Of a stretch of 64,000 bases of DNA, positions 1-9,139 are shown piece after piece (positions within the stretch are counted from its first letter, which is position 1; every line of letters begins with the position of its first letter). The stretch is taken from the NCBI GenBank assembly GCA_910589485.1, contig CAJUSW010000003.1, positions 240,650-304,649 on the forward strand. Direction: 5' to 3'. The DNA is from an uncultured Duncaniella sp. (GTDB lineage Bacteria; Bacteroidota; Bacteroidia; Bacteroidales; Muribaculaceae). The translations under genes were made by a program, and so were the position numbers. The notes beneath the pieces were generated by a model. That model was given only the letters and a program-made list of their open reading frames with translations. It made no database searches and was not told where the DNA came from.

Positions 1-42
1 AGCTTTTCTGTTAGGTTAAAATATAGTTAGGGTTTCGCGTGA

Positions 43-576
43 TTATCGAACCATCTCTAAATTGACAGTATCAATAATCAGCTTTGCACATCCGAAATAT
101 TCAAGTCGGACAGTGATTTCACTTTGTGATGAATTCACGTCCAGCACCTTACCCTCAAGACCGGCCAAACTACCGCGAATCACTCTTACAGTGTCGCCCT
201 CGGCATACTGCTGGTCGGATATGGTTACAGGAACATCGGATTGTCCCAACATGAATTTGAGACGGTTTATTTCATTGTCAGAGACAATTGCAAGAGGTTT
301 AGTTAGGTTATTGCCGGAAGATGCAGATCTGTTTGTCATAAACCGGAATATGTAGGGCAACTTTAATAACTCTCTCCTTTTTTGCTCTGTGCAATGAATG
401 AAAATAATAGAAGGGATAACGACTCGGTCAACTTTAGCTTTACGACCGTTCTTCCAGACGCGGAACTCGGTTTGTGTTGGTAGATAGTTCTCTACGTTCA
501 GTTTCTCCAGCCTTTCTGAGACCTTTTTCTCTGAATTATGATTCACAATAGCTACGTACCACGACCTTTTGCCCAC
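43..576 (-). CDS. upxY: UpxY-family transcription antiterminator (NusG-like)
   Basis: A 177-residue NusG-like protein. The N-terminal NGN-type part opens with a WYVAIVNHNSEKKVSERL stretch, and the C-terminal KOW part (about 125-177) contains GDTVRVIRGSLAGLEGKV. In Bacteroides, UpxY proteins bind RNA polymerase in the leader of their own capsule operon and prevent premature termination. The only good start is GTG at 574-576: no ATG lies in the open frame, which stays open to about 655 and so crosses the left copy of the inverted repeat at 629. The gene points left, away from the capsule genes in this window. It therefore probably serves a neighbouring divergent operon beyond position 1 (inference). 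Confidence 0.88.
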   Translation of the reverse strand: MGKRSWYVAIVNHNSEKKVSERLEKLNVENYLPTQTEFRVWKNGRKAKVDRVVIPSIIFIHCTEQKRRELLKLPYIFRFMTNRSASSGNNLTKPLAIVSDNEINRLKFMLGQSDVPVTISDQQYAEGDTVRVIRGSLAGLEGKVLDVNSSQSEITVRLEYFGCAKLIIDTVNLEMVR

Positions 577-628
577 GCCTACGGCGTCGTCAACGACAGT
601 GGTCGCTGGCGAAACGGAAGAGGCGGCT

Positions 629-875
629 ATCTCTTGATAAGAGATGCACGATATCTATAACCAGTTGAATGTCACTGTATTTTACACCGCGTTAGCCGTG
701 CGTTACAAAACAAATGGGCATTTATTGATTATATTTTTATATTTATAATCTAAATTTCACTATACTAATTTTGAAATTTAACGACCTAAAGCATGGAGAT
801 TACCCAAATTATTGCTAATTTTGCATAGAATTTAAGCATCTCTTATCAAGATATGAAAATCTCTTATCAAGAGAT
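629..875. repeat. Inverted repeats flanking a possible invertible promoter segment
   Basis: Three copies of a near-palindromic motif lie between the divergent antiterminator genes. Copy 1 (629-645, ATCTCTTGATAAGAGAT) recurs exactly in inverted orientation at 859-875. A second inverted copy at 838-854 matches copy 1 with its trailing GC at 18 of 19 bases. The roughly 190-210 bp enclosed contain a rightward promoter-like sequence. This is the layout of the invertible capsule promoters of Bacteroides fragilis. Inversion itself is not visible in one sequence. The palindromes could instead be regulator operators. The rest of 577-1056 shows no gene. Confidence 0.6.
742..773 (+). promoter_or_regulatory. 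Candidate capsule promoter inside the inverted repeats
   Basis: A -7-like TAATTTTG at 766-773 has TTTA at 742-745, 20 bases upstream (consensus TTTG), which fits the Bacteroidota sigma-ABfr promoter. It reads rightward toward the recombinase-UpxY fusion and the capsule genes. A second TAATTTTG at 816-823 has no -33 partner. No CAAAnnTA, the leftward equivalent, was seen in the segment. In the sequenced orientation the promoter therefore favours this locus. Confidence 0.5.
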
Positions 876-1056
876 GCCGTGGAAAAGTATATTGCTATAG
901 TTGGAAGCATGACTACATGCTTTTTACGATCAGTCGGAAATTATGTGCTTGAACCTCTTTCAATTGCAAACAAATGCGATAGTAAGGGGGTCGAGAAGAA
1001 TTGTATCAAAAATAGAGAAAGTTAACTTTTCCGCCCTAACCTAACTATTTGGTGCT

Positions 1057-2469
1057 TTGGACTGTGACATATTTGACATATTGGACCGCTTCAGATTGGA
1101 GCTGTCTCTAACAGGTGATAAGACTGCTCAAAACTACTCTAAAGCGGTCACATCGCTTGCTCGCTTTGTTGAATCAGAGCATACGGAAATATTCTCCGAA
1201 AGGCTTCTTTCCAATTGGATAAGCTACTTATTGCAACAAGGTATCACACCCAAAGTTGCGCTTTATTATCTTAAAGTCATAAGTTCCTTGTACAATAAAG
1301 GTGTTAAAGCCGGCGACTGGGAGGCTTCGGGAATCTTCAAATCGTTGAAGAGTAAGCTATCGCTATACACTCCTGATGAAGACTTTCAGTCTAAACGCCT
1401 CGATCAATTCCATAGAGTTCGAAAAATTGCCCAGGGTGGATGCAATCTTACCGATAGAGAAATATTGGCACAAGACATCTTTTTAACATGTATCCTCACC
1501 GGTGGCAAAAGTCCGGAATCTGTAGCTTTATTAAGAAAAGAACAGATTGGCGACTTTATTCCTGAGGTTGCGGAAATATTAGAACGCAACATCTCGCCAA
1601 AACGTAAATACATATTTAACTTAGGACAGTCGTTATTAACCGGCAATCAGTTATCTGCCAAGGTCAATGGAATGTTCGATGACGTATTTTTGTCAAGGGG
1701 GATTAATAAATACAGCTCAGTTGACGAGACTATCATTAACTTGTGGGCCAACATAGCATTGGCCAACGGCTTCAGTGCTGAAGAGATTATTGCATGCCTT
1801 GGGGAACGACCGACAGCAGACCCCATATTTACCTTGGGTGAGATGACCTCCATAAATGATGCCGACAAACATGTGATAATCAGCAAAGTTGCAAAGGCAA
1901 TAATGGTCAATCCACAGCAATGGTTTGTAATGCGATTACGCCCTAATGTAAGATACAAGCAACTCGAGGATCGACTAAGCGTATTGAACAACGAATTCAC
2001 TAACATACAATTGTTTTATCCTTGCGAAGAAATCAAGAAGAGAGTGAGACGGAAACTCGTGAGCAAACAAAAGCCTATGATTCCTGACATAGTCTTCTTT
2101 AAAGCCAAAGAAAACGAAGTGAACCCACTGTTCCACAGAATAGGCGATATTGCATGGTGCTATGCCGACAATAGCCGTCCAAATTTCAAATACGCGGTTG
2201 TTCCACGTAAAGCCATGGAACGTTTTCAACGGGCTATCGGCAAATTTACACCTGACTATGAAGTCGGGCCAATCGGTTCGATAACACCACGAGAAGGAGA
2301 CAGAATCGAAATTATCGGTGGACTCTTTTCCGGCAATGAAGGCGTAATCGACAAAGTCGAAACAAAATCCGATAGCGGAAATGTGATATACCGTGTGACA
2401 TTTCCTGACCAGCAGGGCATCGAATGGCGCGTAAGCGTTGATTCGCGTCTTGTAAAGAATGTAATCTGA
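1057..2469 (+). CDS. Degenerate tyrosine recombinase fused to UpxY/NusG-like antiterminator
   Basis: A 470-residue protein in two halves. Residues 1 to about 105 resemble the SAM-like core-binding domain of tyrosine recombinases. About 115-280 resemble the catalytic domain, but the family's first catalytic arginine region reads TGGKSPESV, with K where R is expected, and the region before GFSAEEIIACLGERP lacks the HxxR motif. Catalysis looks lost. From about 286 a complete UpxY-type module follows: WFVMRLRPNV starts the NGN domain, and GDRIEIIGGLFSGNEGVI is the KOW motif near 414. The start is TTG at 1057, because an in-frame stop at 1042 leaves no ATG. As the first gene of the capsule operon it likely acts as its antiterminator. 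Whether the recombinase part binds the nearby repeats is inference. Confidence 0.78.
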   Translation: MDCDIFDILDRFRLELSLTGDKTAQNYSKAVTSLARFVESEHTEIFSERLLSNWISYLLQQGITPKVALYYLKVISSLYNKGVKAGDWEASGIFKSLKSKLSLYTPDEDFQSKRLDQFHRVRKIAQGGCNLTDREILAQDIFLTCILTGGKSPESVALLRKEQIGDFIPEVAEILERNISPKRKYIFNLGQSLLTGNQLSAKVNGMFDDVFLSRGINKYSSVDETIINLWANIALANGFSAEEIIACLGERPTADPIFTLGEMTSINDADKHVIISKVAKAIMVNPQQWFVMRLRPNVRYKQLEDRLSVLNNEFTNIQLFYPCEEIKKRVRRKLVSKQKPMIPDIVFFKAKENEVNPLFHRIGDIAWCYADNSRPNFKYAVVPRKAMERFQRAIGKFTPDYEVGPIGSITPREGDRIEIIGGLFSGNEGVIDKVETKSDSGNVIYRVTFPDQQGIEWRVSVDSRLVKNVI

Positions 2470-2546
2470 TCCAAGTCTATCAAATAAATCAACATAAATC
2501 AACATAAATCATCACATAAAAACTCTTGTTAAATTCACCACCTATC

Positions 2547-3386
2547 ATGAATTTAAAAAATAAAATCGCCGGAATCTCAATAGCCCTGCTATTCATCAGT
2601 TCCTCGTGCTCTACCCCGAAGGATATAACATATTTTCAGGATATAACCAATGGTCAGGTCTTCGAAACTGAGCGCATAGCCAGCATAAGAGTAAAGCCCG
2701 AAGATAAACTCTCAATCATTGTCAATACACAGGATCCGGCCTTATCCACATTATTCAATCTTGTACAGGTACAGACGCGTATCCAATCTTCGACGGCAAA
2801 TACTAAAAAAATTGGTGATGTTGCAAATGGAGGTAATGGGCAAATTTCATATTACACAGTAAATGCCATGGGCGATATAAACTTCCCTGTACTTGGAGAA
2901 ATACATATAGCCGGCATGACTCGTGGAGAAGTTTCTGATTACATAAGGGAACGACTTATTGCTGAAGACCTTGTAAAAGACCCAATTGTAACAGTAGAAT
3001 TCGCGAATACCGGGATAACTATACTTGGTGAAGTTGCATCCCCCGGACGCTATGAGTTTAACAAGGACCGCTTAACAATCTTGGAAGCTATAGGTATGGC
3101 TGGAGATCTCACCATAAATGGCATTAGAACTAACGTTCTTGTTATACGCCCTGACGGCAATGGTAAAGAACAAGCCTATTTCGTGGATCTTACAGATGTG
3201 AATAACGTGTATTCATCACCCGTTTTCTATCTCCAGCAGGATGACGTGATATACATTGCTCCCAACGACAAGAAAAAACGTGAGACAACACCTAATGGCA
3301 ATACTCCGTATACACCATCGTTCTGGGTATCAATGGGCTCGTTCGGCGTAACTATTGCGACTCTTATAATAACGCTAACGAAGTAG
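2547..3386 (+). CDS. Wza-like polysaccharide export lipoprotein
   Basis: This 279-residue protein belongs to the outer-membrane polysaccharide export (Poly_export/SLBB) family, which forms the channel through which capsule leaves the cell. ATG 2547 gives a clear lipoprotein signal ending in SSSC (cysteine 21). A TTG at 2526 would add seven residues before the signal peptide and is less likely. An export-domain segment (VKPEDKLSIIVNTQDP) is followed by SLBB-like sequence (ITILGEVASPGRYEF), and the C-terminus ends in a hydrophobic helix. It lies directly upstream of the Wzc-like gene, the usual pairing. Confidence 0.9.
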   Translation: MNLKNKIAGISIALLFISSSCSTPKDITYFQDITNGQVFETERIASIRVKPEDKLSIIVNTQDPALSTLFNLVQVQTRIQSSTANTKKIGDVANGGNGQISYYTVNAMGDINFPVLGEIHIAGMTRGEVSDYIRERLIAEDLVKDPIVTVEFANTGITILGEVASPGRYEFNKDRLTILEAIGMAGDLTINGIRTNVLVIRPDGNGKEQAYFVDLTDVNNVYSSPVFYLQQDDVIYIAPNDKKKRETTPNGNTPYTPSFWVSMGSFGVTIATLIITLTK

Positions 3387-3414
3387 ACTTCATACTAATA
3401 CGCACAACTTCATC

Positions 3415-5826
3415 ATGGCAGAATCAACTATGTCATCGGCAAAAAAAGCCACAAATTCGAATACCGTTCCCATAATAGATGTGGTCTATCGGACATTACA
3501 TTATTGGCCGTGGCTACTGTTTTCTTTATTTATATGCGTCGGTGTAGCCACACTGTACTTATTATATACGCCAAAGATATACACAACATCAGCGTCATTA
3601 CTCATTAAAGATAATTCACAGCCTGAGAATGTACAAGGAGCCGTTTCCGAATTCAGCAATATGGGATTGTTCCAAAACAAAACCAATATTCAGAATGAAA
3701 TGACCACCCTTATGTCATCAGATCTGATGCGAGAAGTAGTTATCAGGCTGAAACTTGATTATAATTATTATACTCATGGTACTTTTCACAAGAAAATTGC
3801 TTATGGCAACTCTTTACCGATCAGAATAGAGATGCCAGATTTTTCAAAATGGAGTACAGCAACTTTCGATTTGAATGTAGATGAAAAGAAGAGAGTTGTA
3901 ATCGAGAACTTGAAAATAAATGACGATGTTAAATGCGATGAAGTATTTAAAGGGGTGCTGAACGATACAATCCTTACAGCTGCTGGTCCTATAATAGTTA
4001 TACCGACTGATGCATTTGACGCCGAAACTGCTGTTGATTTAATCGTTGAAAAGATACCGACCCCATGGGCCGTGGGATATTATTCTGGCAATCTAATGGT
4101 ATCCCTCAATAACAAAGAAGGAACAGTTATTGACCTAACGATAACCGATCAATCAACAAAACGGTCACAGGATGTCCTCAACACTTTGATCGAAGTGTAT
4201 AATGAGAATTGGATTAGCGACAAGAATCAGATAGCCATATCCACATCAAACTTCATCACCGAACGCCTTGGAGTTATCGAAGGTGAACTTGGTAATGTTG
4301 ATGCCAACATATCAACTTATAAAAGTGAGCATCTCATACCTGATGTTGATGCCGCATCCGCCATGTATATGACAGAAAGTCAGAAACTTTCCCAAGAGAT
4401 ACTCCAATTACGCAACCAGTTGCAGATGGCAAGATATATTAGAGACTACCTTTCCAACGATCGTTTCAGGAAAGAAGTTCTACCAGGGACTTCAGGCATT
4501 GGGAACGTAGAGATTGAATCACAAATAAAAGAATACAACGATCTTATTCTGCAACGAAACAATCTTGTAGCACATTCTTCGGAAAAGAACCCGCTTGTCA
4601 TATCTATTGACGAACAGCTTCACGCCCTTCGTGGCGCCATGATCGCATCTGTAGACAATACAATTCATGGTCTAAACACCCAAGTAAGCAACTTGAGTCG
4701 ATCACAAGCATCCACTACTACAAAAATTGCGTCCAACCCGACCCAGGCAAAATACCTTCTTTCCGTTGAACGTCAGCAGAAAGTAAAAGAGGCTCTATAC
4801 TTATTCTTACTTCAAAAACGCGAAGAGAACGAATTATCCCAAGCATTTACTGCCTATAATACACGAATCATAAAAAAACCATATAGCTGGGGGCCAACCG
4901 CACCAAATAGCAAAAAGATAATCTTAGCAAGTATATTTCTTGGCCTTGCAATCCCATTTGGAATTGTGTTCCTTAAAGAAAGTAACAACACGAAAGTGAG
5001 AGGCCGTAAGGACATCGAAAATCTCACTCTCCCATTTATGGGTGAAATTCCGAATAACACTCCACGTTCTCACAAAAAAGATGAACGCAGTAGTGACGGG
5101 AAAAATTCATTTGTCGTTCAAGAAGGGAAACGGGATATCATCAATGAATCGTTCCGAGTTTTGCGCACGAATGTACAATTCATGAGTAATTCTACAAGTG
5201 GCGCTAATATTATTGCCTTAACATCCTTTAATCCTGGTTCAGGCAAATCATTTATTTCAGTAAACCTTGGAATGGCGATCGCGTTAAAGAGGAAACATGT
5301 ACTTGTAATTGACGGAGATATGCGTCATGGCTCTGCGTCAACTTATGTCGGCAGCCCAGGACATGGATTATCTGATTATCTTAGTAAAAATGATGTAAAT
5401 CTCGCATCTCTCATCATTAAGAATGAAGATGCCACTACTCTTGACGTTCTACCAGTCGGGACGGTTCCTCCAAATCCAACAGAACTACTTGAATCATATA
5501 AATTCGAAGAATTACTAAATCAATTGAGACCCAAGTATGACTATATCCTGATTGACTGTCCGCCTATTGAAGTCGTGGCAGACGCTCAAATTATAAATTC
5601 ATACGTGGATCGTACAATTTTCATAATCCGTGCGGGATTGTTGGAACGATCAATGCTAAATGATCTCAACAAACTATATGAGGAAAAGAAATACAAAAAC
5701 ATGGCAATTGTATTAAATGGGACCCGCAATGATCAGGGCAGATATGGCTATAGCCATTCTTACAGATATGGCTACGGTTACGGCTATGGTTATGGCTACA
5801 ACTACGGAGACGGCAAAGGGAAATAG
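3415..5826 (+). CDS. Wzc-like chain-length regulator and tyrosine autokinase
   Basis: An 803-residue inner-membrane protein of the polysaccharide co-polymerase/BY-kinase family. An N-terminal Wzz domain begins with a transmembrane helix (about 30-50). A periplasmic coiled-coil region follows, then a second helix near 500-520 and a cytoplasmic kinase domain. Walker A is NPGSGKS (606-612), Walker A' is VLVIDGDMRHG, and Walker B is YILIDCPP near 712. The last 27 residues are a tyrosine/glycine-rich tail (about ten tyrosines), the usual autophosphorylation cluster. The kinase cycle controls polymer length and export together with the Wza-like protein encoded upstream. Confidence 0.93.
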   Translation: MAESTMSSAKKATNSNTVPIIDVVYRTLHYWPWLLFSLFICVGVATLYLLYTPKIYTTSASLLIKDNSQPENVQGAVSEFSNMGLFQNKTNIQNEMTTLMSSDLMREVVIRLKLDYNYYTHGTFHKKIAYGNSLPIRIEMPDFSKWSTATFDLNVDEKKRVVIENLKINDDVKCDEVFKGVLNDTILTAAGPIIVIPTDAFDAETAVDLIVEKIPTPWAVGYYSGNLMVSLNNKEGTVIDLTITDQSTKRSQDVLNTLIEVYNENWISDKNQIAISTSNFITERLGVIEGELGNVDANISTYKSEHLIPDVDAASAMYMTESQKLSQEILQLRNQLQMARYIRDYLSNDRFRKEVLPGTSGIGNVEIESQIKEYNDLILQRNNLVAHSSEKNPLVISIDEQLHALRGAMIASVDNTIHGLNTQVSNLSRSQASTTTKIASNPTQAKYLLSVERQQKVKEALYLFLLQKREENELSQAFTAYNTRIIKKPYSWGPTAPNSKKIILASIFLGLAIPFGIVFLKESNNTKVRGRKDIENLTLPFMGEIPNNTPRSHKKDERSSDGKNSFVVQEGKRDIINESFRVLRTNVQFMSNSTSGANIIALTSFNPGSGKSFISVNLGMAIALKRKHVLVIDGDMRHGSASTYVGSPGHGLSDYLSKNDVNLASLIIKNEDATTLDVLPVGTVPPNPTELLESYKFEELLNQLRPKYDYILIDCPPIEVVADAQIINSYVDRTIFIIRAGLLERSMLNDLNKLYEEKKYKNMAIVLNGTRNDQGRYGYSHSYRYGYGYGYGYGYNYGDGKGK

Positions 5827-5863
5827 GCATAAACTTTCAATGTGTTATAGCGCATATTGATAT

Positions 5864-6754
5864 ATGTTGCTTACGATATTTACCCCTACTTATAACCGAG
5901 GATACATACTCGGAAGACTCTATCAGAGCCTATGTGCGCTTGATTCTAAGGATTTTGAGTGGATAATTGTTGATGATGGTTCGACTGATAATACCGATAA
6001 TATCGTAAGTGGATTTTGCAATGAAAACAAAATTAAAATTCGATATTTCAAGAAGAATCATGGCGGAAAGCATACAGCATATAATATAGGATTAAGAGAG
6101 GCCGAAGGTGAATTCTTTTTCAACATTGATTCCGATGACTATGTTGCACATGATTGTCTTAGCCATCTCAAAACAATAGCAAATTCAATTCGCAATAACA
6201 AGCATCTGGCAGGATATATATCCATGAAATCAGATCGGAGAGGCAATATTTTAGGATGTCTTTTTGACTTGAATTTACACACATCATCATTTGATGAACT
6301 GTATTCACAGGGATATCGTGGTGAGTACTCAATAATATTCCTGACAGCGATAGCTCGGCAATATCCATTTCCTATCATTGATGACGAATATTTCATGCCC
6401 GAATCTGTAATATACAATAGGATGAGCAATTACAGATTCTTTTTGGACAATAACATAATGACCATCTGTGAATATCTACCAGATGGGCTTAGCTCGATAT
6501 GGAACAAGCTTCGTTTCGATAATCCGCAAGGGTTCATGTTATATCATCAAGAACAGGCAGATCGTTCTAAAAGGATTATACAACTCATAGGTAATTTAAT
6601 CAGCTTTAATCATTACCATTATATAGCAAAACGTCAAGGTAAAGATTGTCGCTACAAAGGAAAACATAGCATTTTGGCGGCACTCATTTCTCCAATATCC
6701 TGGTTGATTGATAAACGAATCATTCGTAGAATGACATCTGCGCATGAGATATAG
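5864..6754 (+). CDS. Glycosyltransferase family 2
   Basis: This 296-residue GT-A fold glycosyltransferase opens with LTIFTPTYNRGYILGRLYQ and has the WIIVDDGSTDNT nucleotide-binding segment and an NIDSDDYV acidic (DxD-type) motif near residue 90. Such enzymes add one sugar from a nucleotide-sugar donor to the lipid-linked repeat unit on the cytoplasmic face. The acceptor and sugar cannot be told from sequence. It overlaps the following flippase gene by 11 bp, so the two are translationally coupled. Confidence 0.88.
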   Translation: MLLTIFTPTYNRGYILGRLYQSLCALDSKDFEWIIVDDGSTDNTDNIVSGFCNENKIKIRYFKKNHGGKHTAYNIGLREAEGEFFFNIDSDDYVAHDCLSHLKTIANSIRNNKHLAGYISMKSDRRGNILGCLFDLNLHTSSFDELYSQGYRGEYSIIFLTAIARQYPFPIIDDEYFMPESVIYNRMSNYRFFLDNNIMTICEYLPDGLSSIWNKLRFDNPQGFMLYHQEQADRSKRIIQLIGNLISFNHYHYIAKRQGKDCRYKGKHSILAALISPISWLIDKRIIRRMTSAHEI

Positions 6755-8015
6755 ATTACATTCGATAACGGATTATATAAAAGGGGCTGGTCTATTCATG
6801 AGTGCATCCGTATTGATGCTAATTCTGAATCTATTAGCTAATCCGGTAATTGCATTAAACATGTCGCCGTATGATTATGCTATTACGGGCTACTATACTT
6901 CATTCAATGGGTTGATATCACCGCTGATCCTATTTTATCTGATTGGATATTATGTCAAGGAATACTTTAAAGTATCTCCCAACCAAAGAGAAATATTATA
7001 TGCCGAGACATTCAAAGGACTAATATATATTTCCGGAGTGATTGCAGTCATTTGTTTCTTCGTGTTACTCGTTTATCTATGCACAATTAAAAAGGCCAAC
7101 AGATTGCCAATACTCCCCTATCTTGCATTGTCAGTTTTTACGATCCCCCTTTCAGGGTTATTATCTCTCAAATTATCCCGGTTTAGAATTGAAAAACAGT
7201 TCAAGATGGGATTTATTTATTCTGTAACCACTGGAGTCTTTATATTGGTGGTGACACTGCTGTTTGTGGCCTTGTTCAAATGGGGTGCTTTCGGTAAATT
7301 ACTGGCCCCGTTTATTTGCAATATCGTAATATTTTCCTGGCTGCTTTATACTTCCCGAGATATAATAAAAATTTCGATAGCCAATACAAAATACAGGCAA
7401 ATATTGAAATTCTGTTTCCCTTTGGTCTTGGGAGCCATGCTTGAATACTTCTCATCCGGATACACCACCACTTATCTTGAAAGCCTTGGAGATATGACTA
7501 CATATGGAGTCTATGTAGTAGGAGTTTCTATAGGAGCATATATAACCATATTTTCATCAAGCATAAGTGGCGTAATCCAAGCTGATGTATTTGAAGCGAC
7601 TGTCAATCAAAATTGGCGACGATTAATACTGATATCCTTGGGAGAGATTCTGGTTGTCGGTGTGATAGTAGGATGTTTTATATTTATTGCTCCATATGCG
7701 ATACACTTACTTACTGCCGGCAGATACGATGACTCGACCATATATGCTCAGATCTCCTCAATTGCTGCTCTAAGTACTACGATATTCTACCGGTTGAATG
7801 ATTTTGCCATAGCCACCAACCACCAGTATTTCTATTTCATTGCAACAATTATAGGAAGTGTAATCATTACGGTTTCCCTTTATTATATAACAAGGCAATA
7901 CGGGTTTATTGGCGGATGTTGGGTCAATGCCTTATCAAACCTTTCATTCGGAGTTATACTGGCGATTTTGTTAATTATTTCTAACCTTAGGTTTTATACA
8001 TCAAAGAAATATTAA
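6744..8015 (+). CDS. Wzx-like polysaccharide flippase (first copy)
   Basis: A 423-residue, highly hydrophobic protein with about 12 predicted membrane segments, typical of the MATE/MVF-superfamily oligosaccharide flippases that move undecaprenyl-linked repeat units across the inner membrane. It is recognised by overall hydropathy, length and position rather than by a single motif. It overlaps the preceding glycosyltransferase. A second flippase lies at 11466, so the locus carries two, which is unusual. Confidence 0.75.
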   Translation: MRYRLHSITDYIKGAGLFMSASVLMLILNLLANPVIALNMSPYDYAITGYYTSFNGLISPLILFYLIGYYVKEYFKVSPNQREILYAETFKGLIYISGVIAVICFFVLLVYLCTIKKANRLPILPYLALSVFTIPLSGLLSLKLSRFRIEKQFKMGFIYSVTTGVFILVVTLLFVALFKWGAFGKLLAPFICNIVIFSWLLYTSRDIIKISIANTKYRQILKFCFPLVLGAMLEYFSSGYTTTYLESLGDMTTYGVYVVGVSIGAYITIFSSSISGVIQADVFEATVNQNWRRLILISLGEILVVGVIVGCFIFIAPYAIHLLTAGRYDDSTIYAQISSIAALSTTIFYRLNDFAIATNHQYFYFIATIIGSVIITVSLYYITRQYGFIGGCWVNALSNLSFGVILAILLIISNLRFYTSKKY

Positions 8016-8025
8016 ACATAACAAA

Positions 8026-9127
8026 ATGAGTACCAATACAATACCAATCGGGGGGGGGTAATAATCGTATCGGCTACATTGATGCTATGCGAGGCTTCTC
8101 TATGATTCTTGTAGTCCTTGGCCACGTGTTATTAGTGATGGGATTTCCAACTGACAGTACAGTATTAGGCTCTATTTTACTCACTTTCAGGATGCCACTA
8201 TTTTTCTTTGTAAGTGGATTCTTTGCTTATCGAGCTTTAGAAAAATGGACTCTTCGGTTCTGTAAATCTGTCCTAAAAAGAAAAATTCAGGCTCAAATTA
8301 TCTGCACCATTTTCTTCTACACACTGTTCCAGTTCTGTCATGACAGAAACCCATTGATAGCTCTTCAAGAAGGTTTTTCATGGTTTTGGTTTACGATAGT
8401 GCTATTTCAGATGTTTGTCATCTACATGATGTTTGCATCAGCAGAGCATATAACAAAGAAACGTAATATAGTAACACCCTTGCTGATATTTCTTTCGGCA
8501 TTATTCTTTTTGATTTTCGTGAAATCAAATGAAATTAATTTCAGAGTTTGGAGGGTTTTGCAATGGGGCTATCTTGCTGAATATTTCCAATTTTTCACAT
8601 TTGGTATTCTTTGCAGGAAATATTATCCACTTTTGAATAAATGCCTTAACTCCGACTCATTCCGCACAACAGCGATATTGACATATATCATTTCACTTAT
8701 GGCTGTGTATGGATTCAACAGGCACCTACAAGACTTGAACAGCAGCATTTACAATATAATGTCAATGGTAGTTGTCAGATATACCGGCCTACACACCATA
8801 TTTATAATGTTCTTTTCAAACGGGAAATATTTCTCCAATAATGATCGTCCATGCCGATGGCTTAGATTTGTTGGGCGCAGAACACTTGATATATACATGC
8901 TTCACGTTTTCCTCCTTCCTAATCTTCTTTTTTTACAACAATATCTTAGCGGTAATGGCATGTTGCTGAACCAACTCACAATCGGACTCATCGGAGCTAT
9001 CCTGAATATAGCAGTATGCCTGTTTATAAGCAATCTGCTCAGAAGTTCAAACTTTCTGTCGCGATGGCTTTTTGGAGAGAAAGGGAAACAAAATACCAAC
9101 TTGTCAACATCCACACTAATTCCATAA
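8026..9127 (+). CDS. Acyltransferase family 3, frame interrupted at a G9 tract
   Basis: Integral-membrane acyltransferase (OafA/NodX type) that would O-acylate capsule sugars. The uninterrupted frame runs from ATG 8087 and starts MRGFSMILVVLGHV, but the family's usual start motif lies just upstream in the same frame as NNRIGYIDAMRG. The natural start is ATG 8026, which leads into nine G residues (8050-8058) and then TAA TAA. With 8 or 11 G the frame would continue into RIGYIDAMRGFS. As sequenced the gene is off, or weakly on from ATG 8087 without the conserved R-x-x-x-I-D segment. It has about ten membrane segments and follows the flippase. Confidence 0.82.
8050..8058 (+). repeat. G9 homopolymer, candidate phase-variation tract
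   Basis: Nine consecutive G lie eight codons after ATG 8026 of the acyltransferase gene. Counting codons, 9 G gives an immediate TAA, while 8 or 11 G restores the conserved reading frame. This matches slipped-strand phase variation. Confidence 0.75.
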
Positions 9128-9139
9128 AAATTTAAGCAC

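Noticed and set aside
816..823. Second TAATTTTG as another capsule promoter
   Set aside because: No -33-like sequence at 19-21 bases upstream.
302..1047. 11-bp inverted pair (TAGTTAGGTTA at 302, its complement at 1037)
   Set aside because: Short enough to arise by chance, and one copy lies inside the upxY coding sequence. The 17-bp pair is far stronger.
2490..2515. Tandem AAATCAACAT repeat before the wza-like gene
   Set aside because: About two and a half imperfect units in a leader; no coding effect and no sign of a regulatory role.
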